Counted from the first letter of the stretch, positions 19,039-28,584 are shown. The stretch: 64,000 nucleotides of DNA from DLKC01 sp002478885 (GCA_046329585.1 JAXLUI010000001.1:186001-250000); one strand, 5' to 3'. A program made the numbers and translations. Notes: generated from the sequence alone by a model not told the origin.

Positions 19039-20478
19039 ATGAGTAAAGAACAACCCATCGCTGCAGCAAACGGAACACAGGGCACCACTGATAAAACAAA
19101 GCTTTCGCTCAACCGGGTATTCGGACTTGGCACAGGCATACTAATGGTCGCCGGTCTTATGATCGGTTCGGGCGTATTCAAAAAAATAGCCCCGATGGCG
19201 GCCACAGGCCTCAATGAAACAGAGATACTGCTGGCGTGGATCACTGCCGGTATTTTTACAATGTTTGGCGCGTTTACCATTGCCGGCATGGCAACCATTA
19301 CTTCAGAGTCTGGCGGTGTTTATGAATACCTGAGGATTTCGATGGGCAACTTTTTCTCCTTTCTTTTCGGATGGATCGTCTTTGCCATCATGGGTAGCGG
19401 GTCAATTGCCGCACTTGCTTTTGTATTTGCGCAATCACTCAATACGCTTGTTCATATACCCGATCCTTTGTTTGCATTGAAAGATGTTTCAATAGGCAAT
19501 TTTATTACGCCATTTGCCAGCTCTGGCGTAAAGATGGTAGCGATCGTTTCTATCGGCGTGCTTACATGGGTAAATTATATGGGCACAAAAAATGGCGGCC
19601 TTGTGAACAACATCGTGACCAGTGCCAAAATACTCGGCATTTTATTGTTGATCATCCTGGGTGTCTTTCATCAAACCCCGGCTGAAGCGTCCGCCGCGGT
19701 AAATACGCCTGTTGATACAACCTTCTCCGGCACTTCTGTATTTGTTGCATTCTTTGGGGCCATGCTCAGTTCGCTTTGGGCGTACGATGGCTGGGCATAT
19801 ATGAGCAGTGTCACCGGTGAAATAAAAAACCCAACACGTAACGTCCCCATCGCTATTGTGTCAGGCGTTGGCATTGCCATGTTTTTGTACGTATCGCTGA
19901 ATTATGCTTTTATGCAGGTGCTGCCGCTCAGCGAACTCGCAGCCATCGATGAAAACCATATCGCTGCCGCGGCAGTTGCAGGAGCAGTGATGGGCAAAGC
20001 AGGCACGGTGGTAATTTCCGTGCTGATCATGATCTGCACATTCGGCGCATTGAATGCCTGCATACTCGTGTATCCGCGTATCTATTACCGCATGGCGCAG
20101 GAAGGCTTTTTCTTTAAAAAAGCGGCAAATGTTCATCCTGAATTCCGCACACCGTATAAGGCGCTTGTTTACTCTATGGTTTGGAGTATCATACTAACCA
20201 TTTCCGGAACCTTCGACATGCTCACCAACCTCGTGGTGTTTTCCGGTTTTCTCTTTTGGATATTAATGTCCGCAGGCTTGCTGACGCTAAAAAGAAAAGG
20301 CATCATTACCGCTAAAGTTATAGGGTATCCCGTTGTGCAAATACTTTTCCTGCTTTTCTCGCTTGTGCTTATTATCAATACCGCTATCGTGCAGCCTTTG
20401 CAGTCTTTTACAGGTTTGCTGCTGCTGTTAAGCGGCGTTCCGTTTTATCTCTATTTTACAAAGAAATACAGGAGCTAG
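19039..20478 (+). CDS. APC-family amino-acid permease
   Basis: The 479-aa protein has about 12 hydrophobic segments. The first membrane helix shows the substrate-binding signature of the amino acid/polyamine/organocation superfamily, LGTGILMVAGLMIGSGVF, with an unwound Gly-Ser-Gly stretch. Helix 6 is seen as MLSSLWAYDGWAYMSSVTGE, and the next loop IKNPTRNVPIAIVSG is typical of LAT-type exchangers and their bacterial relatives. It should import or exchange amino acids across the inner membrane. Following directly after a D-aminoacylase-type gene it could take up the released amino acid, but the hairpin between them argues against a simple operon. Confidence 0.93.
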   Translation: MSKEQPIAAANGTQGTTDKTKLSLNRVFGLGTGILMVAGLMIGSGVFKKIAPMAATGLNETEILLAWITAGIFTMFGAFTIAGMATITSESGGVYEYLRISMGNFFSFLFGWIVFAIMGSGSIAALAFVFAQSLNTLVHIPDPLFALKDVSIGNFITPFASSGVKMVAIVSIGVLTWVNYMGTKNGGLVNNIVTSAKILGILLLIILGVFHQTPAEASAAVNTPVDTTFSGTSVFVAFFGAMLSSLWAYDGWAYMSSVTGEIKNPTRNVPIAIVSGVGIAMFLYVSLNYAFMQVLPLSELAAIDENHIAAAAVAGAVMGKAGTVVISVLIMICTFGALNACILVYPRIYYRMAQEGFFFKKAANVHPEFRTPYKALVYSMVWSIILTISGTFDMLTNLVVFSGFLFWILMSAGLLTLKRKGIITAKVIGYPVVQILFLLFSLVLIINTAIVQPLQSFTGLLLLLSGVPFYLYFTKKYRS

Positions 20479-20530
20479 GATCAAATCGGCGATCTTTTGA
20501 AAGCATTTTTTTGAAGCATCAAAATATTAT

Positions 20531-20581
20531 GAACCCGGCGACAGATCGCCATGCAGCTTCCGTTGCGTCGCACTCTTGTGC
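20531..20581 (-). repeat. Dispersed intergenic element, left arm of a pair
   Basis: GAACCCGGC, 22 nt middle, core complement GTTGCGTCGCACTCTTGTGC at 20562-20581. It lies 52 nt after the permease stop and flanks the pseudogene on its left. Confidence 0.9.
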
Positions 20582-20665
20582 TTTACAACCATTGGGAACA
20601 GGGCGGCGATGTTACCGGGTCAAAAATTACAATCTGGGCAAGTCAGTATAATATATTAAATTTGA

Positions 20666-21041
20666 TTCTGTTCTGCAAGACACCAGTCCTACAGTTATGA
20701 AGATCCTGCGCCTTTGGCCGGAACTAATTATTACAGGTTAACCACGGTAACATCAGATGGCAGCAACGTAACCTCAAATGTGCTGGCAATAGAAAATAGT
20801 ATTAGTGCAGCTATAAAAATATATCCCAATCCTGTAAGAAACAATTTACAAATAGAGGGATTATCCGCTACACAAAAAAACAATGCTTAGTATTACAGAC
20901 CTGAGCGGCAACAGAAGAGTTGCTGCTACAGTAACAGCCAGCACATATAACTGGAATATCAGTCAAATAAAAACAGGCAGTTATATTTTGAAAGTACAAA
21001 ACGGTGATAAGGTTGTCACCCGCCTGTTTATGAAGGAATAA
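20666..21041 (+). pseudogene. Remnant of a T9SS C-terminal sorting domain protein, frameshifted
   Basis: No start codon or N-terminal part remains; an in-frame stop lies just before 20666. Reading + strand from there gives a last Fn3-like strand pattern (GTNYYRLTTVTSDGS), then a sorting-domain start AIKIYPNPVRNNLQIEGLSA that stops after a run of seven A (20874-20880). Shifting by one base restores the rest, MLSITDLSGNRR, WNISQIKTGSYILKVQ and VVTRLFMKE-stop at 21041. The order YPNPV, then SITDLSG, then GSYILKV is the type A sorting domain that routes proteins through the type IX secretion system. One extra A in the homopolymer explains the break. The fragment is bracketed by two facing copies of the dispersed element, suggesting that a deletion removed the body of the gene. 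Confidence 0.85.
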
Positions 21042-21063
21042 TCTCCTGAATTGTATTCCCTTA

Positions 21064-21115
21064 GTTGAAGTGAGTGACACAACAGCAGCCCAATAGCAGC
21101 ATTAAAGCTGGCGCC
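21064..21115 (+). repeat. Dispersed intergenic element, subfamily B, right arm of a pair
   Basis: TTGAAGTGAGTGACACAAC-type core at 21064-21083, a 23-nt middle containing AATAGCAGCATT, then GCTGGCGCC. It ends 24 nt from the 3' end of the esterase gene on the minus strand. Confidence 0.85.
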
Positions 21116-21139
21116 CAAAAAAACTTTTTACAAAGGTGG

Positions 21140-22744
21140 TTATGGCAGTATAATCTTTTGGGTTTGCACCTTTCCCTGCTGCAACACCTGGAGAATGTAT
21201 ACGCCAGCGGTGTTGCTGCCGCAGTTAAGCACAACTGAATTGTCGAATGTTTTTTGTGACAACACACGAACTCCATTCATATTATAAATGCTGGCAGTCG
21301 CGGCACCTGCATTCAGCAGTTGGATGGTGATTGTTTTGCCGCTTTGCTGAACAGCAAAAATATTTGTCTTGTCATCTGGATTGTTGATTACTACTGCATT
21401 ATTGCTGCTGACACTGCTGATAACAGCCGGGCAGGTGGCCGTATTGCTGCAGGCATTTTTATCTCCGCGGCAACCATAGCGGTAATTTTCGCAATCAACA
21501 AAACGCGTGGATGCCAATTTATCTTTCGACCCTTGATTCATGATGTATTGAAAGAAAGTAGCGGCACGCTGCACAATATAGGTTTGTACTTTTTTATTAT
21601 TCACGGTGTCGCCGATGCCAAAATCAGAAAGGCCTTCCTCAAGACCATGCTTCATGTCGCAATCGATATACAGTTCGGCTTTTTTGTTTAACTGTGTTTT
21701 TATTACATCGTATAAGCCCTGGGAGCCAAGCATTTTGAGATCGGGCTTTTGCTTGCCGTTTGCAGGCAATGTGAAGGTCTTATTGTTCGTACAAAAGCTT
21801 TCAGATGCATAGCTGGAACCCTCGGAAAAATACATATCTGCACTGTTGATATTCACTTCATCATCCATTCCGCCATGAAAAGCGATAAAGGGCGGCAGGT
21901 CAGGGCTCTGTTTGATAAAACTTCCCGGGTCAGCTGCATAAGCTTGAGGTACAGGATACCCCCCCCACATATCAAGTATGCCCTTAATGGTAAAATTGCT
22001 GTTGCCTGCATAGCCATCTACATCCACAGGCCCTAAAACATCCTTTACACCCGTGAACAATTTTGCCGCCATATCACTGGTGAAATAAGCAAGTACCAGG
22101 GCAATTTCAGCACCGGAACTTGAGCCGCCGACAAAGATTTTGCTCGTATCAATTCTATACGCCTCAGTTCTTGCATTTTCACGGGCCACAATAGTTCTGA
22201 TGGCACCTTTGCTATCCTGCAATGCCCGGTAAAAGGAGAGCCAGTGACTGGCCGAAGTAAACTTTTTCTGCGGATCTTCTATCCTGCCCCTGCGGTATTC
22301 AATATTAAAGGCAACATAACCTCTTTGGGCAAACTCTGTGCAAACATCCTGCGCCCCGCTCTGGGGGTTTGAGCAATCCGAGAAACCACCTGCATGCAGC
22401 ATAATAAACACCGGTAGTTTATTGGCATCGGAATAGTTGATCTTTGGATAATACACATCATAATAAAGGTCGCCGTTCCCGTTAACGCAACTCGTTTCCG
22501 TTGAACAGGCTTTATTGATGAGCGAGTCGGTGAGGTAGTTAACATCGTAGTTGATAAAATTGCGCCGGGAGTAATTCACATTTTCCTCAAGGATAATTTG
22601 CGAAGAACTATAAACCGGGTGAATAAGATTTGTGCACGAGGTTACTTGTGCGTTGGCACAAAAAGAAACAGACACGAGTATAAAAAGGCATAAAGATGTT
22701 TTCTGAACTATCCCGTTTATGGGTGAAAAAAAAGTTGTCCGCAT
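21140..22744 (-). CDS. Secreted alpha/beta-hydrolase esterase with T9SS sorting domain
   Basis: The protein has 534 aa. A signal peptide ends near FCANAQ (residue 33). The catalytic domain shows the oxyanion motif HAGGF at 117-121, nucleophile elbow GSSSG at 207-211 (Ser209), acid Asp294 or Asp295 in GGMDDE and His366 in KHGLEE, the pattern of carboxylesterase/lipase-like hydrolases. The C-terminus (SIYNMNGVRVLSQKT, then GVYILQVLQQGKVQTQKIIL) is a type IX secretion sorting domain, so the enzyme is likely exported to the cell surface or medium. Its substrate could be an acetylated or feruloylated glycan or a lipid; the sequence does not decide. Many Cys residues suggest disulfides. Confidence 0.88.
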   Translation of the reverse strand: MRTTFFSPINGIVQKTSLCLFILVSVSFCANAQVTSCTNLIHPVYSSSQIILEENVNYSRRNFINYDVNYLTDSLINKACSTETSCVNGNGDLYYDVYYPKINYSDANKLPVFIMLHAGGFSDCSNPQSGAQDVCTEFAQRGYVAFNIEYRRGRIEDPQKKFTSASHWLSFYRALQDSKGAIRTIVARENARTEAYRIDTSKIFVGGSSSGAEIALVLAYFTSDMAAKLFTGVKDVLGPVDVDGYAGNSNFTIKGILDMWGGYPVPQAYAADPGSFIKQSPDLPPFIAFHGGMDDEVNINSADMYFSEGSSYASESFCTNNKTFTLPANGKQKPDLKMLGSQGLYDVIKTQLNKKAELYIDCDMKHGLEEGLSDFGIGDTVNNKKVQTYIVQRAATFFQYIMNQGSKDKLASTRFVDCENYRYGCRGDKNACSNTATCPAVISSVSSNNAVVINNPDDKTNIFAVQQSGKTITIQLLNAGAATASIYNMNGVRVLSQKTFDNSVVLNCGSNTAGVYILQVLQQGKVQTQKIILP

Positions 22745-23082
22745 AAATGTTAAATGTTGGCCATTAAATATTTTTCATAAGGCAAGATTCGCAAGTGTTT
22801 GGATAAAACACAGCAACCTCTCTGGCAGCGGGCAGGCGCAAATGTAATTTATTTGCAATAGTAAATACCATCCGTAAAAAAAACAAATATGTGATCTTCA
22901 GAAATTTATAAACGCCCGGGAACAATTTATACTATCATACCAGGAACTCTCCCAGATCGTTTTCTCGTCTGTTTTATTTTAATGAATGGCTCAGGTTGTT
23001 CATATCAATCGATGTGCCGCAAAAAACAGGGGCACTAAATATCATGGGCGAAGATTAGCCCTGGAAATCATGGGAACACTTA
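22745..23082. other. Intergenic region between two minus-strand genes
   Basis: These 338 bases separate the esterase start from the 3' end of the XdhC gene. No open frame of interest and no copy of the dispersed element was found. A TACATTTG on the minus strand (22839-22846) matches the Bacteroidota -7 box, but no TTG is at the right distance. The stretch near 23040-23070 can form only a weak hairpin. Confidence 0.4.
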
Positions 23083-24237
23083 TCAGTTATCAATTTTTAC
23101 CTGGCTCATAAAAGATTGATCTTTCGGATGAATAGAATCAGCCCTCCATTTGAGTGAAGCTCCGTTTCTCCTGGAGAGAGCGGCCTTTATTTCGGCTACA
23201 ATGGAGAGTGCAATTTCTTCGGAGGTTTCAGAGCCGATGTCGAGACCCGCCGGGCCGAACACTTTTTGCAGCATTTCCGCGGTTATGTCCATGCCCTCGC
23301 CACGAAGTTCTTCGAGCATGCGGTCTAATTTTTTCGCCGGGCCGAGCGACCCTATATAAGCTACATTTCTTTTTAGCAGCGCACGCATCATGGCAAGATC
23401 GTAGTGGTAATTGTGCGTCATTAGCAGGAACACGGTTTGGTCATCAATATCGATCTTCTCCAGCACATGTTCAGGTTTTGATACAAGCACGCTGCAGGAT
23501 GAACCAAAGCGCTCTTTTTTTGCAAGGGCGGGGCGGCCATCGGCCACAGTAATATCCCATCCAAGTATCTGCGCCATATCTGCAACAGGCAGCACATCGT
23601 TGCCGGCACCGATGATGATCACCGAAACCACTGGCTTCAGGTATTCGATAAACGCACTGATGTTTCTTGTTTCTGAGATATAACTTTTAAAAGCCGCCTG
23701 CCTGCTTTCGAAAACTTCCGATGCATCGTGCAGTAACAAATCCTGCAACAGGGGCGCGGCGCCAAAAACACCGCCTGTTTCCTTAACCAGCAAGCAGGTT
23801 CCGGGCTGTGCCCCTCTCCTGTCGTCGAGCGAGAACAGCGTTATGGCTACGGCCTTTTCCCGTTTTGCAGCTGCCTCTCTTAATAAAGTTATCGGTGAAA
23901 CGGCAGCACCAGGGTCCAGTGGCTCTATCAGCACCTGTATAATTCCGTTACAGCCGAGGCCAACGCCAAACCCCGCATCATCATCCTCCATCGTGTCGTA
24001 AGTGACCAGCATAGCTTTTTGCTGTGCCATTACAAACAACGCCTTGTTTAGCGCGTCGCCCTCCAGGCAGCCTCCGCTGATGGCACCGGTGAGCTGTCCA
24101 TCTTCCGTAATAAGCATTCTTGCACCAGGCTTGCGGTAAGAAGAACCCTCCACGTGCACAACGGTTGCGAGTGCAGTTTGCTTGCCTTGTTTACAGGCCT
24201 CATCGTAAGCGTGTATAATACTTTTAATTTCTTTCAT
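23083..24237 (-). CDS. XdhC/CoxI family protein (molybdenum-cofactor handling for xanthine dehydrogenase-type enzymes)
   Basis: The 384-aa product has the N-terminal XdhC domain, VVHVEGSSYRKPGARMLI near 26-43, GAISGGCLEGD at 51-61 and GLGCNGIIQVLIEPL. A C-terminal Rossmann domain follows, with IIGAGNDVLPVADMA near 209 and the late MTHNYHYDLAMMRALL plus AYIGSLGP. XdhC binds and sulfurates the molybdenum cofactor and hands it to enzymes of the xanthine dehydrogenase family. No molybdoenzyme subunit genes (large, medium FAD or 2Fe-2S) are present in the window, so the client must be encoded elsewhere. Confidence 0.92.
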   Translation of the reverse strand: MKEIKSIIHAYDEACKQGKQTALATVVHVEGSSYRKPGARMLITEDGQLTGAISGGCLEGDALNKALFVMAQQKAMLVTYDTMEDDDAGFGVGLGCNGIIQVLIEPLDPGAAVSPITLLREAAAKREKAVAITLFSLDDRRGAQPGTCLLVKETGGVFGAAPLLQDLLLHDASEVFESRQAAFKSYISETRNISAFIEYLKPVVSVIIIGAGNDVLPVADMAQILGWDITVADGRPALAKKERFGSSCSVLVSKPEHVLEKIDIDDQTVFLLMTHNYHYDLAMMRALLKRNVAYIGSLGPAKKLDRMLEELRGEGMDITAEMLQKVFGPAGLDIGSETSEEIALSIVAEIKAALSRRNGASLKWRADSIHPKDQSFMSQVKIDN

Positions 24238-24312
24238 GGTTAAACTGCTGTGCTGTTGACATCTGGTATAAAGATAGAACGCTTTTGCCGGAAATGACCC
24301 GGGCCGAAAGCA

Positions 24313-24759
24313 TTAAGATGCAACTTCCAGCCACTCGAAATCAACGGATTTGGGGATCTTTTCAAACCCGTCGGTTATAACGGGCGGCGGTGCTGCAAGT
24401 TTGCGGATATGGGTGTCTATCCAAGCACCTTCTGCCGTAATAACGGCAGACAGAATTTGTTCATTTTTCCAGATCTCATGGATCATGGTCCAGCGGCTCA
24501 TATCCCTCCTCGATTTACGCAGTTGCAGGTTTATCTCAACCTTATCACCAAAATGGATCTCTCGCTTGAATACACACTCTTCCCGGAAAAGTATGGGGCC
24601 AAAATGAAACTGGTTAAGTACAGACGGAGTGAGGCCGTGTTCATTCAAAAAAGACATGCGTACAAACGCGCCCCAATCATAGTACACCGAATGCCGGAGA
24701 TGGAAGTTGGGATCCATATCGCTCCACCTTATTTCAACCTGCTTTTTATACAATTCCAT
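24313..24759 (-). CDS. Acyl-CoA thioesterase-like hot-dog protein
   Basis: Starting at 24759 (MELYKKQVEIRWSDMDP) the protein has 148 aa, the usual size for a 4-hydroxybenzoyl-CoA thioesterase-type hot-dog fold. An alternative ATG at 24810 adds 17 residues and overlaps the upstream methyltransferase stop, which would permit coupling; the shorter form fits the family better. The signature WSDMDPNFHLRHSVYYDW carries the Asp-x-Asp-x-x-x-His pattern of YbgC-like enzymes. It should hydrolyse an acyl-CoA in the cytoplasm; the chain type is unknown. It lies 43 nt behind the methyltransferase gene on the same strand. Confidence 0.85.
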   Translation of the reverse strand: MELYKKQVEIRWSDMDPNFHLRHSVYYDWGAFVRMSFLNEHGLTPSVLNQFHFGPILFREECVFKREIHFGDKVEINLQLRKSRRDMSRWTMIHEIWKNEQILSAVITAEGAWIDTHIRKLAAPPPVITDGFEKIPKSVDFEWLEVAS

Positions 24760-24802
24760 ACCTGTAAATGTAAATCGAAAATTGAGAATGCGGTTTCCCT
24801 TC

Positions 24803-25543
24803 TTATTCATTTACGCCAACCTTAAGCAACAATGGAAACCGGATACTGTTGGTTACGCCTTCAGGCCAAACATCATCCAGTTGTTTTAATAAGGCTTCCG
24901 TAAACGGGTGTGCCTGGCGCTGCCTGATATAATGCTGCACTGCACTCCAGGTATTCAGGTAACCAATAAATTGCTCTTTGCTCCATTTATATTCCATGGC
25001 AAAACCGGGTGTTTCCAACAGTTTGAAGGGGAAAGGTATCGTTCGGTAACCTTCTTCGATATGGCTTCTTTCCTTATCCCAGTAGGGGCCGGTAACATCG
25101 TGGTAAACATGATTAAGCCACGGGTCTACTTGATCATTTACGTTCATCACGCCATAACCAATTGCTGCGAAGATGGCGCCCGGTTTCAAAATGCGTTTCA
25201 CCTCCTTAAAAAATGCATCAAAATTAAACCAGTGAATGGCCTGCGCAACCGTTATAAGATCAAAACAGGCATCTGGGAACGAAGTATGTTCGGCAGCTTC
25301 TACCTTGTAAACAATGTTGTCTTTTTGGGGTGCATACGACAATTGCTTTTCGCTGATGTCGGTTGCATAAACCGTTGTAAACCGTTGCGACAGTACCTCA
25401 GCCACCTGCCCGTTGCCGGTGGCCACGTCTAAAGCTGTACTAAAGTGCTTTACCCGGGTATACAGGAAATCGTATAATGCTTTGGGATACTTTGGCCTGA
25501 ACGCTGCATATAGCCCGGCCTGTGCAGAAAAATTATCTTTCAT
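24803..25543 (-). CDS. Class I SAM-dependent methyltransferase
   Basis: Starting at 25543 (MKDNFSAQAGLYAAFRPKYP) gives 246 aa; the track-length alternative at 25594 adds 17 residues without homology features. Motif I for SAM binding is LDVATGNGQVAEVL, the acidic loop after strand 2 is VYATDISEKQL, and motif IV is DLITVAQAIHWFNFDAF, typical of the UbiE/type-11 group. The start Y-x-x-x-RP-x-YP is shared with small-molecule or trans-aconitate-like methyltransferases of this subgroup. The substrate is unknown. The gene diverges from tspO with 70 nt between the starts. Confidence 0.9.
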   Translation of the reverse strand: MKDNFSAQAGLYAAFRPKYPKALYDFLYTRVKHFSTALDVATGNGQVAEVLSQRFTTVYATDISEKQLSYAPQKDNIVYKVEAAEHTSFPDACFDLITVAQAIHWFNFDAFFKEVKRILKPGAIFAAIGYGVMNVNDQVDPWLNHVYHDVTGPYWDKERSHIEEGYRTIPFPFKLLETPGFAMEYKWSKEQFIGYLNTWSAVQHYIRQRQAHPFTEALLKQLDDVWPEGVTNSIRFPLLLKVGVNE

Positions 25544-25613
25544 AGGCTGTAAAGCTCCAGAATTATCTTTGACCGGCACGAAACTTTCTGTCACAAAGAA
25601 TTGTTGTAATTAC

Positions 25614-26081
25614 ATGAAGTACAAAAAACTGTTCCTTTCACTCGGCATAACATTACTCACCGGGTCCGTTGCAGGCATTGCGACAGCCAATGCAATCAAT
25701 ACCTGGTATTCGTCGCTGAATAAGCCATATTTTAATCCGCCCAACTGGCTTTTCGCACCGGTGTGGACCTTACTCTACGTTCTTATGGGCATCGCCTTGT
25801 ACCTCGTATGGAAACTTCCCCGTTCGGCCGACCGCAACCGGGCCATAACAATTTTCTTTGTGCAACTTACCCTCAACTTTTTATGGAGTTTCATTTTTTT
25901 CAGTATGCAGCAAACAGGCTGGGCATTCGCTGAAATCGTTCTATTGCTCATCGCCATCCTTGCCTGCATTTATTTTTTTGAACCGCTTTCCAAACCTGCA
26001 ACCTGGCTCATGCTACCTTATGCCGCCTGGGTAACTTTTGCATCGGTGCTCAACTATTCCATCTGGATGCTGAACAAATAA
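25614..26081 (+). CDS. tspO: TspO/MBR family tryptophan-rich sensory protein
   Basis: The start at 25614 (MKYKKLFLSLGITLLTG) gives 155 aa, the usual TspO size; the longer open frame upstream reads through the divergent methyltransferase. Five hydrophobic helices are visible. Family motifs are KPYFNPPNWLFAPVWTLLY, then LNFLWSFIFF and PYAAWVTFASVLNYSIWMLN, rich in Trp and Pro. TspO proteins bind porphyrins and related ligands in the membrane and are linked to stress and tetrapyrrole control. In this neighbourhood nothing points to a particular pathway. Confidence 0.93.
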   Translation: MKYKKLFLSLGITLLTGSVAGIATANAINTWYSSLNKPYFNPPNWLFAPVWTLLYVLMGIALYLVWKLPRSADRNRAITIFFVQLTLNFLWSFIFFSMQQTGWAFAEIVLLLIAILACIYFFEPLSKPATWLMLPYAAWVTFASVLNYSIWMLNK

Positions 26082-26090
26082 TACATTTTC

Positions 26091-26142
26091 GGGCCTGGCT
26101 TTTAACCACGCATTGAACTGTTGTTGCGTCGCACACTTCAGC
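26091..26142 (-). repeat. Dispersed intergenic element, subfamily A
   Basis: GGGCCTGGC begins 10 nt after the tspO stop; 23 nt later GTTGCGTCGCACACTTCAGC (26123-26142) is the core complement with changes at the outer end. Confidence 0.85.
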
Positions 26143-26355
26143 TGCTGAAACGTAGATCATCCATTACACATAACCGTGTTTGTCCCGCTGTCGTATGCGT
26201 GCCTGGCGATGGGCGAACAGGAAGCAAAGTACAACTGGGTGATGCCGGATGGGCCGGCACTATCGCGCAACAGGCGTTGCCACCTGCTTTGCAGCCGGTT
26301 CACAAAAACTTTCCTTTATTTAAAGCAGGCCATTTTTTTTACACGATATCTTTAC

Positions 26356-28584
26356 ATGAGCATGGATTATGTAAAAGAGTACAAAAGTTTTATCAACAGC
26401 CATTACCTGAGCGAGGGCGTGCGCATGACCGCCGGCATTGTATTGCCCGCACTGGTACTCAGCTATTTTAACCTGCTCGCGGCGGGCACGGTGGTATCGC
26501 TCGGTGCAATGAGTGTGAGCATTACCGATAACCCCGGCCCCATTCATCACCGCAAGAACGGTATGCTCGCATGCATTGTGATTAACAGTATTGTTGCGTT
26601 GGTCACAGGCTTGGCTGCGCCATATCATTTAATGTTAGGCACGCTTATCTTCCTGTGCTGTTTCCTTTTTTCAATGATCGGTGTGTTCGGTAACCGTGCC
26701 AATTCTGTTGGCGTATCGGCACTGCTTATTATGGTGTTGAATATCGACCGGCACCACGAGGGCTGGGAAGTTGTTATCAATGCCGGGTATGTGCTTGCAG
26801 GCGGTCTCTGGTATATGTTACTAAGCCTGGTGCTGTATAGTTTTCGTCCTTATAAGCTGGCACAGCAGGCTTTGGGCGATTGCATTATTGCCACAGCGGA
26901 GTATATGCGCGTACGGGCTACATTTTACGAAAAAGAAGTGGACTATGGGCAAACCTACCAGGAAATGCTGGAAAAGCAGATCGTTGTACATGAAAAACAA
27001 AACCTTGTAAGGGAACTGCTTTTCAAAAGCAGGCATGTGATAAAAGAATCGACCAACACGGGTAGAACACTGGTAATGATTTTTACCGATACAGTTGACC
27101 TTTTTGAGAGAACGATGAGTTCTTACCATGATTACAAGGCATTGCACGAAACTTTCAATGAGACGGACATACTGGAACAATACTACCAGCTCGTGGTCGA
27201 ACTTAGCAACGAACTTGATGAGATAGGCATTGCTGTTAAGAGCGGGGCCGCATCGGCAGAAACCGGCCAGCTAGCAAAGCATGTGATCGACACAAAGAAC
27301 TATTTCAATCACTTTCGCGATAGTAAACGTACGGCTGATAACGTAGATGGTTTTATCAGCCTGAGGCATATTCTAAACAACATAGAAGACATTGCCGGCC
27401 GCATTCACACGCTGCATTTGTATACCACGTACGATAAGAGTATTACGAGGCAGGTCGCGCAACCGCTCGACTATGACAAGTTTGTAACGCACGAACCCGT
27501 TGACCTGAAATTATTGCCCGATAATCTTTCACTGGAATCAAACACCTTCCGGCATGCGGTACGAACAAGCATCGCAACAGTGATTGGCTTTATCATTGCT
27601 GCCTTTCTGCCAATAGGCCACAGCTATTGGATCTTGCTTACCATCATCGTTATATTAAAACCTGCTTACAGTCTTACCCGGAAAAGAAACTACGAAAGGC
27701 TGCTCGGCACCATCATCGGCGCATTGATCGGCTTCGGCATACTATATTTTATCCGCGATAATAACGTGCTGTTCGCCATTATGCTGTTACTCATGATCGG
27801 CACCTATAGCCTTATCCGCACGAACTATATGTTCAGCGTAATTTTTATGACGCCCTATATTTTATTATTATTTCATATACTCAGCAACGCCAGTTTTGAA
27901 ACCATCATCAGCGACCGCGTTATTGACACCGCTATCGGTTCCGTAATAGCTTTCCTGGCAAACATCCTTATACTCCCTGCATGGGAGCAGGAGCAGATAA
28001 GTACATATATGCAAAGTGCGATAAACAGCAATAAAAATTATTTCAGCAACATAGCCGCCGCATTCACAGGAAACCAGGTCAACAACACTGCTTACAAACT
28101 CAGCCGGAAAAATGCTTTTGTGGCGCTCGCCAATCTTTCCGACGCTTTCAGCCGTATGCTTTCTGAGCCAAAGCGAAAACAGAAAAATGCCCGGTCGCTT
28201 CACCAGTTCGTAGTGCAGAATCATATGCTTACCTCGCACATTGCAACACTGTCCTGGTATGTAAAATCCTATGCCGAAAAGTTCGCGTCAAAAGACTTCA
28301 TCCCGCTTATTGGCAACACAGTCGCCAAACTCGAAGACGCAGAAAAAATGATCGCGGAAACACCGGCGGATCATGCGACGCCCGAAACTGTGCCCATGAA
28401 CTGCATCCAGCAACGCATGCAAAAATTGCTCGAAAAAAGACGGGATGAACTGCAGCAGGGTATTCTTGAAAGCGAAACCAAAAAGCAACTGAGCGAGTTT
28501 AAACCAATTGCAGACCAATTCAACTTCATTGCCAATATCGCTTCTGACATCAGGAAGACAAGCGCGCAGTGGATGGAAGAATAA
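26356..28584 (+). CDS. FUSC/YccS-type inner-membrane transporter
   Basis: The start at 26356 (MSMDYVKEYKSFINSHYL) was chosen over upstream codons because the earlier part reads through intergenic sequence; ATG at 26362 is also possible. The 742-aa protein has two blocks of hydrophobic helices, about 25-165 and 400-530, with a long cytoplasmic helical region after each. The second block (GHSYWILLTIIVILKPAYSL, then RNYERLLGTIIGALIGFG) is the conserved fusaric-acid-resistance-type (FUSC) module, and the whole layout equals YccS/YhfK proteins. It probably exports aromatic acids or related compounds. A TATCTTTA close to the start is a weak -7 box. Confidence 0.9.
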   Translation: MSMDYVKEYKSFINSHYLSEGVRMTAGIVLPALVLSYFNLLAAGTVVSLGAMSVSITDNPGPIHHRKNGMLACIVINSIVALVTGLAAPYHLMLGTLIFLCCFLFSMIGVFGNRANSVGVSALLIMVLNIDRHHEGWEVVINAGYVLAGGLWYMLLSLVLYSFRPYKLAQQALGDCIIATAEYMRVRATFYEKEVDYGQTYQEMLEKQIVVHEKQNLVRELLFKSRHVIKESTNTGRTLVMIFTDTVDLFERTMSSYHDYKALHETFNETDILEQYYQLVVELSNELDEIGIAVKSGAASAETGQLAKHVIDTKNYFNHFRDSKRTADNVDGFISLRHILNNIEDIAGRIHTLHLYTTYDKSITRQVAQPLDYDKFVTHEPVDLKLLPDNLSLESNTFRHAVRTSIATVIGFIIAAFLPIGHSYWILLTIIVILKPAYSLTRKRNYERLLGTIIGALIGFGILYFIRDNNVLFAIMLLLMIGTYSLIRTNYMFSVIFMTPYILLLFHILSNASFETIISDRVIDTAIGSVIAFLANILILPAWEQEQISTYMQSAINSNKNYFSNIAAAFTGNQVNNTAYKLSRKNAFVALANLSDAFSRMLSEPKRKQKNARSLHQFVVQNHMLTSHIATLSWYVKSYAEKFASKDFIPLIGNTVAKLEDAEKMIAETPADHATPETVPMNCIQQRMQKLLEKRRDELQQGILESETKKQLSEFKPIADQFNFIANIASDIRKTSAQWMEE

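Noticed and set aside
25413..25613. N-terminal extension of TspO
   Set aside because: It overlaps the divergent methyltransferase gene; the 155-aa form has the family length.
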